From: Pseudomonadota bacterium
GTDB taxonomy: Bacteria; Pseudomonadota; Alphaproteobacteria; Rhizobiales; Methylopilaceae
Assembly: GCA_023389135.1 (NCBI GenBank)
Contig: JAEWEX010000375.1
Coordinates: forward strand, 1 to 14,705
Reading direction: 5' to 3'
Length of the DNA stretch: 14,705 nucleotides
Below, piece after piece: positions 14,334-14,705 of this stretch. A model generated the notes under the pieces. It made no database searches. It saw only the letters and a list, made by a program, of their open reading frames with translations, and had not been told where the DNA came from. The translations under genes were made by a program, and so were the position numbers. How positions within the stretch are numbered: the stretch's first letter is position 1; every line of letters begins with the position of its first letter.

Positions 14334-14705
14334 GTGACCTTCCTTTCCTCTCCGGCAGGGCTGGACGCGCGCGCGCTGGTGCGCCACGGCCACCGCACCT
14401 TCATGCACGGCCTGCTCTATGCCGGCCTGCTCAGCGGCGCCATCAACCTGCTGCAGCTCACCGTCCCGCTGTTCATGCTGCAGGTCCACGACCGGGTTCT
14501 GAACAGCCAGAGCTTCGACACGCTCACCATGCTGGTGGTCATCGCCTTTGGGGCGCTGGCGCTCTATGGCGTCCTGGAGTTCGTGCGGGCCCTGACGTTC
14601 CAGGTGATGGGCGCGGCGTTCATCCGCCGGCTCAACCTGCCGACGCTGGAGGCCGCCGTCTCGGAATCGCTGCAGCAGGGCTCGGCGCGCGCCACCCAGG
14701 CGCTG
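14334..14705 (+). CDS. Type I secretion ABC transporter (PrtD/HlyB-type), N-terminal fragment
   Basis: The first 124 codons are visible and remain open to the right edge. They encode the start of the transmembrane domain typical of PrtD-like exporters: HGLLYAGLLSGAINLLQLTVPLFMLQVHDRVL (about 25-56), a second membrane helix in LVVIAFGALALYGVLEFVRA, then the coupling region FQVMGAAFIRRLNLPTLEAA. The family exports RTX-type proteins such as proteases or glycanases together with an HlyD-type adaptor and TolC; the ATPase domain lies beyond the window. The start is GTG at 14334, with GAGG seven bases upstream. It diverges from the LdtR-like gene. Confidence 0.88.
   Translation, partial: MTFLSSPAGLDARALVRHGHRTFMHGLLYAGLLSGAINLLQLTVPLFMLQVHDRVLNSQSFDTLTMLVVIAFGALALYGVLEFVRALTFQVMGAAFIRRLNLPTLEAAVSESLQQGSARATQAL

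Noticed and set aside
14083..14337. An 84-codon open frame ending in a GTGA overlap with the secretion transporter start.
   Set aside because: No ribosome-binding site, its start overlaps the marR start codon on the other strand, no recognisable motif, and the A/T-rich sequence looks like promoter DNA.

Overview
The window is GC-rich, densely packed, and coded mostly in G/C-ending codons. Two Bug-type tricarboxylate-transporter receptors, an LdtR-like MarR regulator and a PrtD-type secretion transporter point to a free-living alphaproteobacterium of the Hyphomicrobiales/Rhodospirillales type. That assignment is an inference from gene content; no rRNA or other marker is present.

Positions 1-12286 hold a catabolic island built around one IclR-family regulator (6722-7567). 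Left arm, minus strand: alpha/beta hydrolase, Bug receptor and a ketopantoate-reductase-like gene that runs off the window. Diverging from it, plus strand: a DapA-like gene whose catalytic lysine position is glutamine. Then comes an AT-richer stand-alone HNH nuclease gene that looks like an insertion. Next, minus strand, is a three-gene operon read leftwards from 6540: NodB-type deacetylase, M20 peptidase (4-bp GTGA overlap) and carboxymuconolactone-decarboxylase-like protein. The iclR gene diverges from this operon. Downstream of iclR, plus strand: a second alpha/beta hydrolase paralogous to the first, a second Bug receptor, an SDR dehydrogenase, TctB and TctA, so the transporter is complete in one operon.

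The most informative non-coding signal is a 17-bp near-palindrome, consensus RTATCGCATWGYGACAT with core TCGCA-N-TGCGA. It occurs four times, each time in an intergenic promoter region: 2083-2099 (hydrolase/dapA-like divergence), 6594-6610 and 6692-6708 (deacetylase/iclR divergence; these two are identical) and 7650-7666 (12 bp before the second hydrolase). At three promoters a TTGAC(A/T) box lies 46-51 bp upstream of the operator centre. I read this as the operator of the local IclR protein, making the whole island one regulon with autoregulation. The proposed physiology is import of a carboxylate by the tripartite transporter, followed by hydrolytic opening or trimming of an amide, imide or lactone-like compound and oxidoreduction. 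The substrate cannot be named from the sequence.

Positions 12287-14705 are a separate block with no copy of the operator: a GT4-like glycosyltransferase and an LdtR-like MarR regulator on the minus strand, a 244-bp AT-richer divergent intergenic region, and the start of a PrtD-type type I secretion ABC transporter. This block looks concerned with cell surface and secretion. It meets the island tail to tail with a 5-bp gap at 12287-12291.
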